From CAWBJO01 sp963789175 (GTDB lineage Bacteria; Pseudomonadota; Alphaproteobacteria; Rhizobiales; Aestuariivirgaceae): a stretch of DNA of 64,000 bases. The notes below the pieces were generated by a model that did not search any database, had not been told where the DNA came from, and worked only from the letters and a program-made list of their open reading frames with translations. The stretch lies in NCBI GenBank assembly GCA_963789175.1, contig CAWBJO010000006.1, positions 434,001 through 498,000 of the forward strand. The letters run 5' to 3'. Shown here piece by piece: positions 36,237-44,363 of this stretch. Every line of letters begins with the position of its first letter. Within the stretch, counting starts at the first letter, position 1. Position numbers and translations under genes: made by a program.

Positions 36237-36266
36237 CATCCTTGCGATCGTATTGGCCATCACGAC
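36237..36266 (-). repeat. Relic of the small repeat-family gene, copy C (about 30 bp)
   Basis: The minus strand encodes VMANTIARMP, matching the C-terminal peptide of copies A and B. The stretch GATCGTATTGGCCATCACGA is nearly the same in all three. It overlaps the last bases of the gene at 36260. Confidence 0.5.
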
Positions 36267-36718
36267 TCAATGGGCGCTGACCCATCATGTTCAAATCGAA
36301 ACTGCGCCTCTCCACCTTGGTACTTCGCCGCGCAGAATAGGGTCGAGGGCTGTCCTTGATATGGATTTTTGTACGTGCAGGATCCCTCCGCTTTGGAATT
36401 TGATGTCATATCACCTTTCGTCGATATGAAGACGTCGAGCCAAAGGACCTGGCTGTCCAGGTCTGGCTTTTGTCCGCTTGCCCCAGTCCAGGTGTAGGCA
36501 GCACCATCCTCAGTCACGACATAAAAGCCTGTGCGGCCGTTCGGGTAGTTGGTGTTGAGAAGTTTTGGAGTACAGGAGAGGCTCTCGCCATTGACGGTGA
36601 GCCAGCACTTTCCTCGGAGTTCGACAAGATAGGCACTGCTGGCTTCGCCTCCCGAAATGGGCCCGGCAAAGCAGATGCCTACGATGGTTAGGCAAGCAAG
36701 TTGAAGTGAGGCACTCAT
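36260..36718 (-). CDS. Secreted protein of unknown function
   Basis: A 152-residue protein with a signal peptide (MSASLQLACLTIVGICFAG). The mature part has five or six cysteines and a WLTVNGESLSCTPK start that suggests a small disulfide-bonded domain. I do not recognise the family. It neighbours two other small secreted proteins in a strip of likely accessory genes. Confidence 0.6.
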   Translation of the reverse strand: MSASLQLACLTIVGICFAGPISGGEASSAYLVELRGKCWLTVNGESLSCTPKLLNTNYPNGRTGFYVVTEDGAAYTWTGASGQKPDLDSQVLWLDVFISTKGDMTSNSKAEGSCTYKNPYQGQPSTLFCAAKYQGGEAQFRFEHDGSAPIES

Positions 36719-36873
36719 GAGTGTGTGTTACGGGCCGGGGCTACGGTTCCCTGTAGACACCGAGCAAACCCGGCCGTGTTGCAGTCTCCGCTAGCGGATT
36801 CCGCTGATCCCTGCTTGATTGCTGGCGCTTCAGAATTCTTCTCCACCCTCAATACGAACGCAGGAGTTTGCGC

Positions 36874-37086
36874 ATGAAATCGCTCTATCTCGTCATATAC
36901 CTCCTACAGCCGGAAGGATCGCCCCTCGTGTCGCAAGAGATTGTCGCCGAGATGGCGAGTGAAGCTGACTGTCAAGCAGAGGTAGACCACATCAAGGCAT
37001 TGCCATGGGTAGCCAACAAAATGAGCGGGTACTACAAGCTCGACGCCAGCTGCCATGATGAGGATTACATCAAGCGGCAGCAATAG
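36874..37086 (+). CDS. Small protein of unknown function
   Basis: The start at 36874 (MKSLYLVIYLLQPEG, 70 residues) has AGGAG seven bases upstream. The sequence has two cysteines in a pattern (EADCQAEVDHIKALPWVANK..YKLDASCHDEDY) seen in small hypothetical proteins of rhizobia, from memory. A weak hydrophobic N-terminus is not a clear signal peptide. Function unknown. Confidence 0.55.
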   Translation: MKSLYLVIYLLQPEGSPLVSQEIVAEMASEADCQAEVDHIKALPWVANKMSGYYKLDASCHDEDYIKRQQ

Positions 37087-37147
37087 TCCGGCCTGGCAAT
37101 TGACTCCTCGATCGAACAAGAATGCGAGATCCTTGCTCTGCAGACAA

Positions 37148-37531
37148 TCACTGCGGCAGCTGAGGAGTTCCCGGAGTTGGACGCACGGGTCCGGTTGGAG
37201 TCGGACCTTTTGTGGGGAGCTGCGACACGGATGCAGTCTCCAAATTGTCATGACTGGCGGGTCCATCACCAATCGTCAGGCTGATCACCGGGGTTTCCCC
37301 AAATTGGGAACCAAAATTCGTCACGACAATCAGACAGTAGTCTCCCTGGCAAACGATCTTGCTGTCAGGTTTTTCGCCATTGCAATAGCGCTTGAACAGA
37401 AGATCGCTCTGGTCCATCAGCTTGCAGTTGAGCAGATACTTCTGATCTTTGGCGGAAGCGAAGCCATTCGTGAAAAGAACCGCAGATGTAAGTACAACAA
37501 CCGACGCAATTGCCTTCGCAGCGATACGCAT
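37148..37531 (-). CDS. Secreted protein of unknown function with proline-rich end
   Basis: The start at 37531 (MRIAAKAIASVVVLTSAVLF) has GGGGGAG six bases upstream and begins a good signal peptide, likely cut after ASA. The 127-residue product has cysteines at YLLNCKLMD, KRYCNGE, IVCQGDYCLIV, suggesting two disulfides, and a Pro/Thr-rich tail. Family not recognised. Confidence 0.6.
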   Translation of the reverse strand: MRIAAKAIASVVVLTSAVLFTNGFASAKDQKYLLNCKLMDQSDLLFKRYCNGEKPDSKIVCQGDYCLIVVTNFGSQFGETPVISLTIGDGPASHDNLETASVSQLPTKGPTPTGPVRPTPGTPQLPQ

Positions 37532-37829
37532 AACTAACTCCCCCTCACTATCCCTACGCAGGGGCAACGATAAAGCACGTGAACCGCAGTTTCAATTTTG
37601 TCCTGTGCTAGATTGGTTTCCCATCATGAGTGGCTCCAACAGTTAACGATCCCATTCTAGCTTGCAAATGCGTTCTGCGCCCGGTGAAGCATTCACCTTT
37701 GCGCCCCTAAGCTGAGCTTTCAAGATGTTGAGTGTGTGGCCGTTTGGCAACTGGTGCAAACGCCGCTCGTTCCCTTAGAGAAGCATCGAGTTCCACCCAA
37801 ATTGGTGTACTCATTGGAAGCGATCGGGA
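37532..37829. other. Gene-free stretch
   Basis: About 300 bases without a supported gene. Short frames here overlap the start of the carbonic anhydrase region on the other strand and have no start signals. Confidence 0.4.
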
Positions 37830-38438
37830 TCAATCCAGCGCGACGAACCGGCTGCCTTGCAAACGGGCGAGAACGCCCGAGTGGATGTCGAAGCGATAGC
37901 CGTGCAGAATCAGCCGGCCACTGTTGACGCGTTCGGCGATCCAGGGAAACGTCAACAGGTTCCCAAGCGACAGGCGAACCACTTCGGTCTCGCAGTGCAA
38001 CAGCCGTTCGGACACATCGGCCTGAGGTGACAGCGTATGGAGCGCAGGCTCGGCGATTTTCATCCAGGCCTCGACGAAATCCGGCGCCTTGACCGGCGAG
38101 CCCTCCAACATCGCCATGACGCCGCCGCACTGGGCATGACCCAGGATTACGACGTGACCTACCTGAAGAACCCGGACCGCATATTCCAGTGCCGCACTCG
38201 TGCCGTGGTGTTTTGAATCCTTGGCGAAGGGCGGAACGAGGCCCGCGACGTTGCGAACGACGAAAAGCTCGCCGGGCGCCGCACCGAAAACTGTCTGCGG
38301 ATCGACCCGAGAGTCCGAGCATGCCACGACGAGGGTATGAGGGCGCTGCCCCTTCTGGGCGAGGCGTTCGTAGCGGTCGCGCTGCGCCGGCCACGTCTCG
38401 GCGCGAAAGCGACGATAGCCTTCAATCAGGTGATCCAT
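37830..38438 (-). CDS. Beta-class carbonic anhydrase
   Basis: A zinc enzyme that interconverts CO2 and bicarbonate. From the ATG at 38438 (GAGG five bases upstream) it is 202 residues. The zinc ligands are Cys40, His101 and Cys104 (ACSDSRVDP and GHAQCGGV), with the Asp42-Arg44 catalytic dyad present. RNVAGLVPP is also typical. No signal peptide, so it is cytoplasmic. It stands alone on the minus strand. Confidence 0.93.
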   Translation of the reverse strand: MDHLIEGYRRFRAETWPAQRDRYERLAQKGQRPHTLVVACSDSRVDPQTVFGAAPGELFVVRNVAGLVPPFAKDSKHHGTSAALEYAVRVLQVGHVVILGHAQCGGVMAMLEGSPVKAPDFVEAWMKIAEPALHTLSPQADVSERLLHCETEVVRLSLGNLLTFPWIAERVNSGRLILHGYRFDIHSGVLARLQGSRFVALD

Positions 38439-38619
38439 GCATGCCTCGAGTGGGATTGCAGGTTGTTGCCCAGCGGTTCGCTCAAGCAATAGCACTTCCG
38501 ATCACAGTCGAAGTGGTTTCGCAAGCCGATTCCAGCAGCTTGCAAGGATTGTGAGCAAAGCGAGCCTGGCATAGGATGACATCAATTTCACCGTCCGGAA
38601 CGTCCAAGGGAGGATGACT

Positions 38620-39432
38620 ATGTGCAATGCCTGCATCATCGAAAACGTCAAGGCATCGATGCTGTCTCGTCGGTCGCTGTTCAGGACAGCGGCGGCGGCC
38701 GGCGCGGCCAGTGCCGCGGCGTTCGTAGCGCCCGCGTTCGGCCTTGCCCAAACCACCGGCAAGGTCGTCGACCTCACCCATACGCTCGACGGAACGTTTC
38801 CGACGTTCGACGGCAAGCCCGGCATCGAAGCCGAGAAGACCGACGACTTCAAGAAAGACGGATACACGATCTTCAAGCTGACGATTTTCGAGCACAGCGG
38901 CACGCACATCGACGCGCCCCTGCACTTCTCCGAGAACGGCACGTCCGTCGATGCGCTCGAGCCGTCGAAGCTGGTTTGCCCGCTGTGCATCATCGACATC
39001 AAATCGAAGGCGACCGAAGACGCCAACGCAATGGTCATGAAATCCGACATCGAAGCCTGGGTATCGGCCAACGGGGAGATCCCGGCGGGCGCATGCGTCG
39101 CCATGAACTCGGGCTGGGCCGCGAAGGTCGGCCAGACGGACTACCGCACGAACGCGGAAGGGGGGTTCGCCTTTCCGGGCTTCTCAAAGGAAGCCACCGA
39201 CATGCTTGCCGAGCTGAACGTGGCGGCGATCGGCGTCGACACGCTGTCACTCGATCCGGGCAGTTCCAAGGACTTCGCCGTCCATAGTTCTTGGCTGCCG
39301 TCCGGACACTTCGGGATCGAGAACCTGAACGCACTGGATCAGCTGCCCGCAAAGGGCGCCACCATTTTCATCGGAGCACCCAAGCACAAGGGAGGCACCG
39401 GGGGACCGGCACGCGTCATGGCGGTCATGTAG
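38620..39432 (+). CDS. Cyclase-family (kynurenine-formamidase-like) metal hydrolase, Tat-exported
   Basis: A 270-residue member of the cyclase/KynB-like family. The N-terminus has SRRSLFRTAAAAGAAS, a twin-arginine signal, so it is probably exported folded. HSGTHIDAPLHF is the metal-binding signature, and IGVDTLSLDPG and SGHFGIENL follow in family order. The ATG at 38620 has GGGAGG six bases upstream; the ATG at 38614 touches it and is unlikely. The true substrate (an amide or lactone) is unknown. Confidence 0.85.
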   Translation: MCNACIIENVKASMLSRRSLFRTAAAAGAASAAAFVAPAFGLAQTTGKVVDLTHTLDGTFPTFDGKPGIEAEKTDDFKKDGYTIFKLTIFEHSGTHIDAPLHFSENGTSVDALEPSKLVCPLCIIDIKSKATEDANAMVMKSDIEAWVSANGEIPAGACVAMNSGWAAKVGQTDYRTNAEGGFAFPGFSKEATDMLAELNVAAIGVDTLSLDPGSSKDFAVHSSWLPSGHFGIENLNALDQLPAKGATIFIGAPKHKGGTGGPARVMAVM

Positions 39433-39442
39433 CGGGCGAGGC

Positions 39443-39823
39443 CTACTCACCTCTCCGTTCGGCGACCACGGTATCGATGGCGCGCCTGAGCGTGACTGCC
39501 TCATAAGGCTTGTGCACGATCGGCGTCGTCCGCCATTGCTCCAGGATGCCCTCGATCCCGTAGCCGGTGGTGAAGAAGAGCGGGACCTTCCGCGCACGAA
39601 GAATCTCCGCCGCGGGGTAGACCGTCTTGCCGCCAAGATTGACGTCGAGCACGGCAAGATCGAACTCGCGCGTCCGGCTCCACTCGATTGCCTCATCGAG
39701 GCTGCCGGTGGCGGAGATGGTGGTGATCCCCAGGCTCGCCAACATGTCCACCAATGCGAGCCGGATGAGGAATTCATCCTCGACAACCAACGTCCGCAGC
39801 TGATCTGTTCTCGTTTCCGTCAT
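39443..39823 (-). CDS. Single-domain response regulator
   Basis: The 126-residue protein is a receiver domain only: acidic pair Glu15-Asp16, phosphoacceptor Asp60 (LAVLDVN), Thr85/86 and Lys105 (VHKPY). With no output domain it likely acts by protein contact or as a phosphate sink. It is divergent from the HWE kinase at 39942, separated by 118 bp, and is probably its partner. Confidence 0.88.
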   Translation of the reverse strand: MTETRTDQLRTLVVEDEFLIRLALVDMLASLGITTISATGSLDEAIEWSRTREFDLAVLDVNLGGKTVYPAAEILRARKVPLFFTTGYGIEGILEQWRTTPIVHKPYEAVTLRRAIDTVVAERRGE

Positions 39824-39869
39824 CGAGTGCTATGAAGTCCACCTGGGGCGATGAAACAAGATGCGTATA

Positions 39870-39887
39870 TGTTGAAACATTTCAACA
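39870..39887. promoter_or_regulatory. Perfect inverted repeat between response regulator and kinase
   Basis: TGTTGAAA-CA-TTTCAACA is an 8-2-8 perfect palindrome in the middle of the 118-bp divergent intergenic region. Its symmetry suggests an operator for a dimeric regulator shared by both genes. Confidence 0.5.
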
Positions 39888-39914
39888 GGCGACGGATGTT
39901 TTTCCAGCATCCTT

Positions 39915-39926
39915 CGGACCGGTCCG
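39915..39926. promoter_or_regulatory. Twelve-base perfect palindrome upstream of the kinase
   Basis: CGGACCGGTCCG is self-complementary and lies 16 bp before the kinase start codon. It could be an operator or an RNA hairpin near the ribosome binding site. Confidence 0.35.
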
Positions 39927-39941
39927 GAAAAGGCAACTCGC

Positions 39942-41606
39942 TTGACTGAGCGACGGCGCTTTTCCACGCCACTTCTGCTTCTAGCCCTGGGCGCAGCGAT
40001 CCTCATTCCCCTGCTCGCTTTCGCACTGATCGTGCTCATCCAATATGCCAATTTCGAGACCCGGCGGGCCGAACAGCTCGCAGAGCAGCTGGCAGTGAAC
40101 ATCGGGCTGGTGGTCGACGCCGAGCTCGACCGCGGCCTGGCAGTCCTGCGAGGGCTCGCAGCTTCGAATTCGCTCGCCAGCGGGGACCATGCACGATTTC
40201 ACGCGGAGGCAAGTCGTGCCCTGGCGGGGACGGATTCGATCATTCTGCTGCGCGATCTCAAAGCGACGCAGATCCTAAATACCGAGGTCCCGTTCGGAAC
40301 CTTCCTGCCTCCCGCGATCCAGCTGACGGACGCCGAGCTCGAAGAATTCCGCGCCGGTCGACCCTACGTCTCGAATGTATATGCAAGCCCGTTCTCAGGC
40401 GAGACGCGATATGCGGTGGCACTGCCGATCATGCGCAACGGGCAGACCGAGCTGCTTCTCAGCCTCACGTCACCGGCGACCCGTCTCCGCGATCTCCTGC
40501 TGAAGGCCACCCCTTCCGACTGGATCAGCGCCCTCGGTGACCGAAGGGGATTCTACATCGCGCGCTCGCAACGCCATGAGGAGGTGACGGGAACGCCGGG
40601 CGTGAAAGCCTATCTCGACAAGACGGTCGGCAAGTCCGGATCGTTTCGCGAGCAGAATCAATTCGGCCTCGATCTTCTCGCCGGCTACACGCACTCGAAT
40701 CTTTCCGGCTGGCTGATTGCCGCCAACGTTCCGCAATCGGTCGTCTTTGCGCCGTTTCGACGATCGATGATGCTGGTCGGCGCCGGCGGTGCGCTGACGC
40801 TCGTCCTTTCGCTCCTCGCCGCCTATGTTATCGGGCGGGCGTTCACGGCCACCACCGCGCAGTTGTCGGAGCAGGCTTCCGCACTCGGCGAAGGGCGGAA
40901 GGTAACGGCTTTCGATACGCGTATCGCCGACCTCGGCCTCGTGGGGGATGCCTTTGTGAAGGCTTCCGCGGCGATCACCCAGCGCGAACGAGAGCGCGAG
41001 CTGCTCACGAACGAGCTCAACCACCGCGTTAAGAACACGCTCGCGACGGTTCAGTCGCTCGCAATGAACACCCTCAAGGACGTTCCGCTCGATCGGGCGC
41101 GCGATGCCTTCACGGCGAGGCTGATGGCGCTTGCCAGCATCCACGACATCCTCACCACCCAGAACTGGGCGGGAGCGGAGCTGCACGACATCGTCGGAAG
41201 CCTGAGGCGCGGTTTTGGCAGCGAGCGGCATGTTTTCGCCAACGGTCCGAGGATCTGGCTGCGCCCGAACGCTGCCATGGCAATGTCGCTCACCCTGAAC
41301 GAGCTCGCCACCAACGCCGCCAAGTACGGGGCGCTCTCCGTCGGCGAAGGCCGAATCCGGATCGCCTGGGAGGTCGAGGACAGAGAGGACGGAAGCTCTC
41401 TCGTTCTCGACTGGCAGGAGGATGGCGGCCCGCCTGTCAAGCCACCTCGCCGACGCGGCTTCGGATTGCGCCTGATCGAAGCATCGCTCGTGGGATTCGA
41501 CGGCGGGAAGGCGGAGGTCGCGTTCGAAGCGTCCGGCCTGCGGTGCCGCATCTGCGTTCCCTCGGCGGAATTCACGGTGCTGCCGATCGGCTCACCGCCT
41601 CCCTAG
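39942..41606 (+). CDS. Membrane-bound HWE-family sensor histidine kinase
   Basis: A 554-residue kinase starting with TTG. Two transmembrane helices (about 11-34 and 277-298) enclose a periplasmic sensor domain of about 240 residues (CHASE/Cache-like by layout). Then come a HAMP-like linker and the HisKA_2/HWE transmitter with the phosphoacceptor His361 in LNHRVKNTLATVQSLA. The ATPase domain has NELATNAAKYG, WQEDGGPP (the HWE tryptophan-glutamate) and RRGFGLRLIE. Such kinases in alphaproteobacteria often feed general-stress signalling. The signal is unknown. Confidence 0.9.
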   Translation: MTERRRFSTPLLLLALGAAILIPLLAFALIVLIQYANFETRRAEQLAEQLAVNIGLVVDAELDRGLAVLRGLAASNSLASGDHARFHAEASRALAGTDSIILLRDLKATQILNTEVPFGTFLPPAIQLTDAELEEFRAGRPYVSNVYASPFSGETRYAVALPIMRNGQTELLLSLTSPATRLRDLLLKATPSDWISALGDRRGFYIARSQRHEEVTGTPGVKAYLDKTVGKSGSFREQNQFGLDLLAGYTHSNLSGWLIAANVPQSVVFAPFRRSMMLVGAGGALTLVLSLLAAYVIGRAFTATTAQLSEQASALGEGRKVTAFDTRIADLGLVGDAFVKASAAITQRERERELLTNELNHRVKNTLATVQSLAMNTLKDVPLDRARDAFTARLMALASIHDILTTQNWAGAELHDIVGSLRRGFGSERHVFANGPRIWLRPNAAMAMSLTLNELATNAAKYGALSVGEGRIRIAWEVEDREDGSSLVLDWQEDGGPPVKPPRRRGFGLRLIEASLVGFDGGKAEVAFEASGLRCRICVPSAEFTVLPIGSPPP

Positions 41607-41663
41607 GGCGGAGACAGGCAGGCCGGCACATGGTACAAAGCGCCGAAAGCAAAGGGGTTTCCG

Positions 41664-41867
41664 GTGACAAAAATCACTTTGAGCAAGTCTCAGCTTGCCG
41701 CGCTCCGGTCGGTCGCCAAACTGGCCGAGGATCCTTCGACCGAGGTGAACCTCAGTGACGTAGAAGCCCTCTGCGATCTCGAGCTCGCCGAGGCGGTCGA
41801 TGGGCCGGAACGGTATCGTCTCACGCTGTGGGGCCGCACTGCCCTGAAGGACCACGGCAAGGAATGA
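41664..41867 (+). CDS. Small protein of unknown function
   Basis: A 67-residue, helix-rich protein from a GTG start with AAAGGGG about seven bases upstream. The sequence LSKSQLAALRSVAKLAEDPSTEVNLSDVEALCDLELAEAV followed by RYRLTLWGRTAL resembles a compact winged-helix-like fold, an impression only. It follows the kinase by 57 bp and could be cotranscribed. Confidence 0.5.
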   Translation: MTKITLSKSQLAALRSVAKLAEDPSTEVNLSDVEALCDLELAEAVDGPERYRLTLWGRTALKDHGKE

Positions 41868-41954
41868 TGTGAGGCTGGTTCCAATCCGAATTCATCCAGG
41901 ACTTCGCACCCCTCGTCAGTTTTCACTCCCACACAGTCACCGGAAGCACCGAGC

Positions 41955-42101
41955 ATGAGCACACCGCCGGCTGACAGCCTCGTCGTCAACGCCGACATTC
42001 GCACGATGGATCCACTTATTCCCCGCGCCCGGATGCTGGCAATCAGAGACGGTCGAATCGTCAAGATCGGCAACGATGTAGATCTCGGGATGCGGCAATA
42101 G
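41955..42101 (+). pseudogene. N-terminal fragment of an amidohydrolase gene
   Basis: The 48-residue frame MSTPPADSLVVNADIRTMDPLIPRA..AIRDGRIVKIG matches the start of amidohydrolase-family enzymes (the small beta-sandwich before the metal-binding barrel). It then runs into an unrelated sequence and a stop at 42099-42101. The catalytic barrel is absent. Confidence 0.65.
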
Positions 42102-42217
42102 CCCACCAGCCAGAGGAAAACCGCCACCAGGCCGACGATGATCGCCATCATGACGATCGAGACGGCAGCCCCGAGCGGCGCATTGTCCTGCCGGAGGAAG
42201 AGCCGGGCGCCGCTCAA
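42102..42217 (-). pseudogene. C-terminal fragment of an ABC-transporter permease, probably polyamine type
   Basis: On the minus strand the sequence LRQDNAPLGAAVSIVMM followed by a hydrophobic helix (AIIVGLVAVFLWLVG) looks like the last transmembrane helix of a PotB/PotH-type permease. The piece abuts the amidohydrolase fragment head-on at about 42102 and the SRAP stop at 42214. No other part of the permease is present. Confidence 0.45.
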
Positions 42218-42840
42218 CCAGCCTGCCTTTCGATGCCGGTCGCCACGATGCCCAGAGGATCCGACGAAGGCCGCTGCAGGCGAAGGGCCTCCTCCACACT
42301 TCCCGTCAGCCAGGCATCGAAATCATCCTCAGTCCTGAGGAGGACCGGCATTGCCTTGGCATGGATGGGCCGGACAACCTCGTTCGAATCCGTAGTCAAG
42401 AACGCGAACAAGCGATGGACGCCCGACAGTCCTTTCCTTTCGCCGGTCCAGGGGCGCCATATGCCTGCGAAAGCGAAGAGCGGCCTGCCGTTTTCGATCG
42501 CGAACCAGTGCGGCACCTTGGGCCGAGCGTCGGTCCACTCGCAAAAGGCCGTGGCCGGCACGAGACAGCGAAACTCCGCCTTCAACCATGACCGCCAATA
42601 TGGGCTTTGCGTGTTTCTGACGTTGGTGACCGGCCGCGATCCGATTTTCGGGGGTGGCGGAAAGCCCCAGCGCATCATCTCGATATCGCGCGTTCCACTT
42701 TCGGTCATCCGCACGATTGGCGCCATCGTGTCTGGATAGACCAGCGGAAGATCGAATAGCGCAGCGTCGTCAACACATTGCGCTTTGAAAAGGCCCGAGG
42801 TCTCCTCGCGTGTCTTTCTCAGGCTGTAGAGATTGCACAT
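42214..42840 (-). CDS. SRAP-family (HMCES/YedK) abasic-site crosslinking protein
   Basis: SRAP proteins form a covalent thiazolidine link to abasic sites in single-stranded DNA. From the ATG at 42840 (GAGG eight bases upstream) the protein is 208 residues and starts Met-Cys, leaving the catalytic Cys2 exposed. AFCEWTD gives the active-site glutamate and PIHAKAMPVLL the histidine; MRWGFPPP and RCLVPATAFCEW are family signatures. It is divergent from the repeat-protein gene at 43028. Confidence 0.92.
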   Translation of the reverse strand: MCNLYSLRKTREETSGLFKAQCVDDAALFDLPLVYPDTMAPIVRMTESGTRDIEMMRWGFPPPPKIGSRPVTNVRNTQSPYWRSWLKAEFRCLVPATAFCEWTDARPKVPHWFAIENGRPLFAFAGIWRPWTGERKGLSGVHRLFAFLTTDSNEVVRPIHAKAMPVLLRTEDDFDAWLTGSVEEALRLQRPSSDPLGIVATGIERQAG

Positions 42841-42929
42841 GACGTCAGCCTCGCTCCTTCCCAAATCCGACTCTTACGGAAACGCCGCAGAGCTTGGGCT
42901 CAACAGCTTCGCTCGTTCGACATTTTTTC

Positions 42930-42954
42930 GGAACGACCCCGCAGGCGCAACGTT
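42930..42954 (+). promoter_or_regulatory. EcfG-type promoter upstream of the repeat-protein gene
   Basis: GGAAC (42930-42934), 16 bases, CGTT (42951-42954): a full match to the consensus used by the general-stress sigma factor EcfG in alphaproteobacteria. It lies 74 bp upstream of the start codon at 43028. Confidence 0.65.
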
Positions 42955-43027
42955 CAAAATTCGAGGCCCGAGCGAACCTATGGATTCGCTGATGCGGTCC
43001 CATTTAGAAAAGCAAAGGATGCAGAGC

Positions 43028-43688
43028 ATGAAAAAGCTATTTTCATCGACGGCTGTCATTGCGCTGGCGTTGAGCTTGCCTGCAATGGCACAGGAAGCGA
43101 CGACGTCCGGGGCAACGAACGCCAGCTCGGCGACCGTCTGCGGTCCGCAGGGCAGCAGCACGAGTAACGCTGCGACCACGGGATCCTCCGCGACGTCGAC
43201 GGACACGGCAGCCACTTCCGGCACGACCGGGTCGGGGACGGCCACGGACACCACCGCAAGCACGTCGGGTGCCACCGGCTCTACAACGACTGACACGGCG
43301 GCCAGCTCCGGCACGACAGGCTCGGGCTCCCACGACCACTTCGACCATGGCCCTCGGCGCAGTCAACGACATGAATGCGCAGTACGCTGAATCGGCCCTG
43401 AACAATGCATCGACCAACGTCGGAAAGCTCGCCTCGATCGGGCAGCCGAGCGTCGTCTGCATCGTCGACGTCGATGCGCTGGCGGCCGGCGACACGGCCT
43501 CGACACTCGGCCAGAGCATCGACAAGTTCCGAAGCGGCAACGCCGAAATCCGCTCGGCGCTCGAGGGCAATACGGCACTCCTCGGCACGGTCAAGTCCCA
43601 GCATCCGAACTTCGATGTGAACCAGGTCCTGGGAACGGATATCGGCCCCAATGGAGAGCTGATCCTGTTCGTTTCGCGCAAAAGCTAA
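43028..43688 (+). pseudogene. Secreted Ser/Thr/Gly-repeat protein gene with a frameshift
   Basis: The ATG at 43028 (AAAGGA eight bases upstream) starts a signal peptide (MKKLFSSTAVIALALSLPAMA). A low-complexity region follows, built from Thr/Ser/Gly/Ala units such as ATSGTTGSG, TASTSGATGS and AASSGTTGSG. Near 43328-43332 a run of three Cs puts the sequence out of frame; one base fewer restores TTTSTMALGAVNDMNAQ and a good globular end (VCIVDVDALAAGD..LILFVSRKS) to the stop at 43686. The gene is therefore broken, slippage-prone or carries a sequencing error. Family not recognised. Confidence 0.65.
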
Positions 43689-43765
43689 CGGAACTCACCG
43701 GACAGCAGGGGCGGAGGCGCATGCCTTCGCCCCTCATCGGCCGACGAGCCAGCCCCCAGACACAA

Positions 43766-43790
43766 GAAGGAGGGCCCGAGGCCCTCCTTC
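43766..43790. terminator. Bidirectional terminator between converging genes
   Basis: GAAGGAGGGC (43766-43775) pairs perfectly with GCCCTCCTTC (43781-43790) around a five-base loop, in the gap between the stop codons at 43688 and 43820. It has no long T-run. Confidence 0.65.
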
Positions 43791-43819
43791 GAAGATCAGA
43801 CGCCCGGAAATCGGGCGGC

Positions 43820-44176
43820 CTAGGGTGACGACTTCTCGCCCGTATCCGATGCCGGCCGAGACTCGTTTCGGCTGGAGTCGCCCTGGGATGGCACTACGGC
43901 CGAAACGGCGCCCATCACGGCGCGGGCGGCCTTCTTGGCCGTCGATTTTCCGGCGCGGGCCACCCGGCTGACGAGCCCGCGACGCGTAGACCGCGCGGCT
44001 TTCTTCGCCGGACGCCCCGCCGCTTTCCGGCTGGTGCGGCCCGCAGAACGGGACTTGACCGCCTTCTTGGCAGCCGACTTGCTGGCGCGCTTGGCGGAAG
44101 CCTTGCTGGCACCCCGCGCGGCGGACTTCTTCCTGGTCGCTTTTCGTGCGGCTGATTTTCTTTTCGATTTGGCCAT
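43820..44176 (-). CDS. Histone-H1-like, Lys/Ala-rich DNA-binding protein
   Basis: From the ATG at 44176 (AGGAG nine bases upstream) the 118-residue protein is extremely basic and rich in Ala, Lys, Arg and Ser, with repeats such as RKATRKKSAARG, KASAKRASKSAAKK and GRPAKKAARSTRR. This is the pattern of AlgP/H1-like nucleoid proteins that bind DNA without sequence specificity. Only the last 25 residues are acidic/polar. Low complexity makes family assignment by eye unsafe. Confidence 0.7.
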   Translation of the reverse strand: MAKSKRKSAARKATRKKSAARGASKASAKRASKSAAKKAVKSRSAGRTSRKAAGRPAKKAARSTRRGLVSRVARAGKSTAKKAARAVMGAVSAVVPSQGDSSRNESRPASDTGEKSSP

Positions 44177-44363
44177 TTCGTTTTGCTCCTTTGACCCACC
44201 TAACGACCAGGGCCTACCAGGCAACGTTCTCACGCGACTGAATCAGGTGTCGGATGGGAGTTGAAACAATAGAAGTCTACTGCGAGAACTTTGGCGCATT
44301 CAAGGATACATCCGACAAGTCGGGCGCTTTTCTACGCATCGTCGGATCAACGAGCGCCTCGTG

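Noticed and set aside
39849..39905. EcfG-type promoter for the response regulator or HWE kinase
   Set aside because: No GGAAC lies at 16-17 bases from a CGTT or TGTT in this gap; the nearest partial matches have wrong spacing.
41690..42217. 175-codon minus-strand frame covering the permease fragment
   Set aside because: Only the first 38 or so codons look like protein; the rest is the antisense of the amidohydrolase fragment and the gene at 41664.
43100..43340. CRISPR-like or tandem DNA repeat array
   Set aside because: The repeats are short, variable codon-level repeats inside a secreted low-complexity protein, without spacers.
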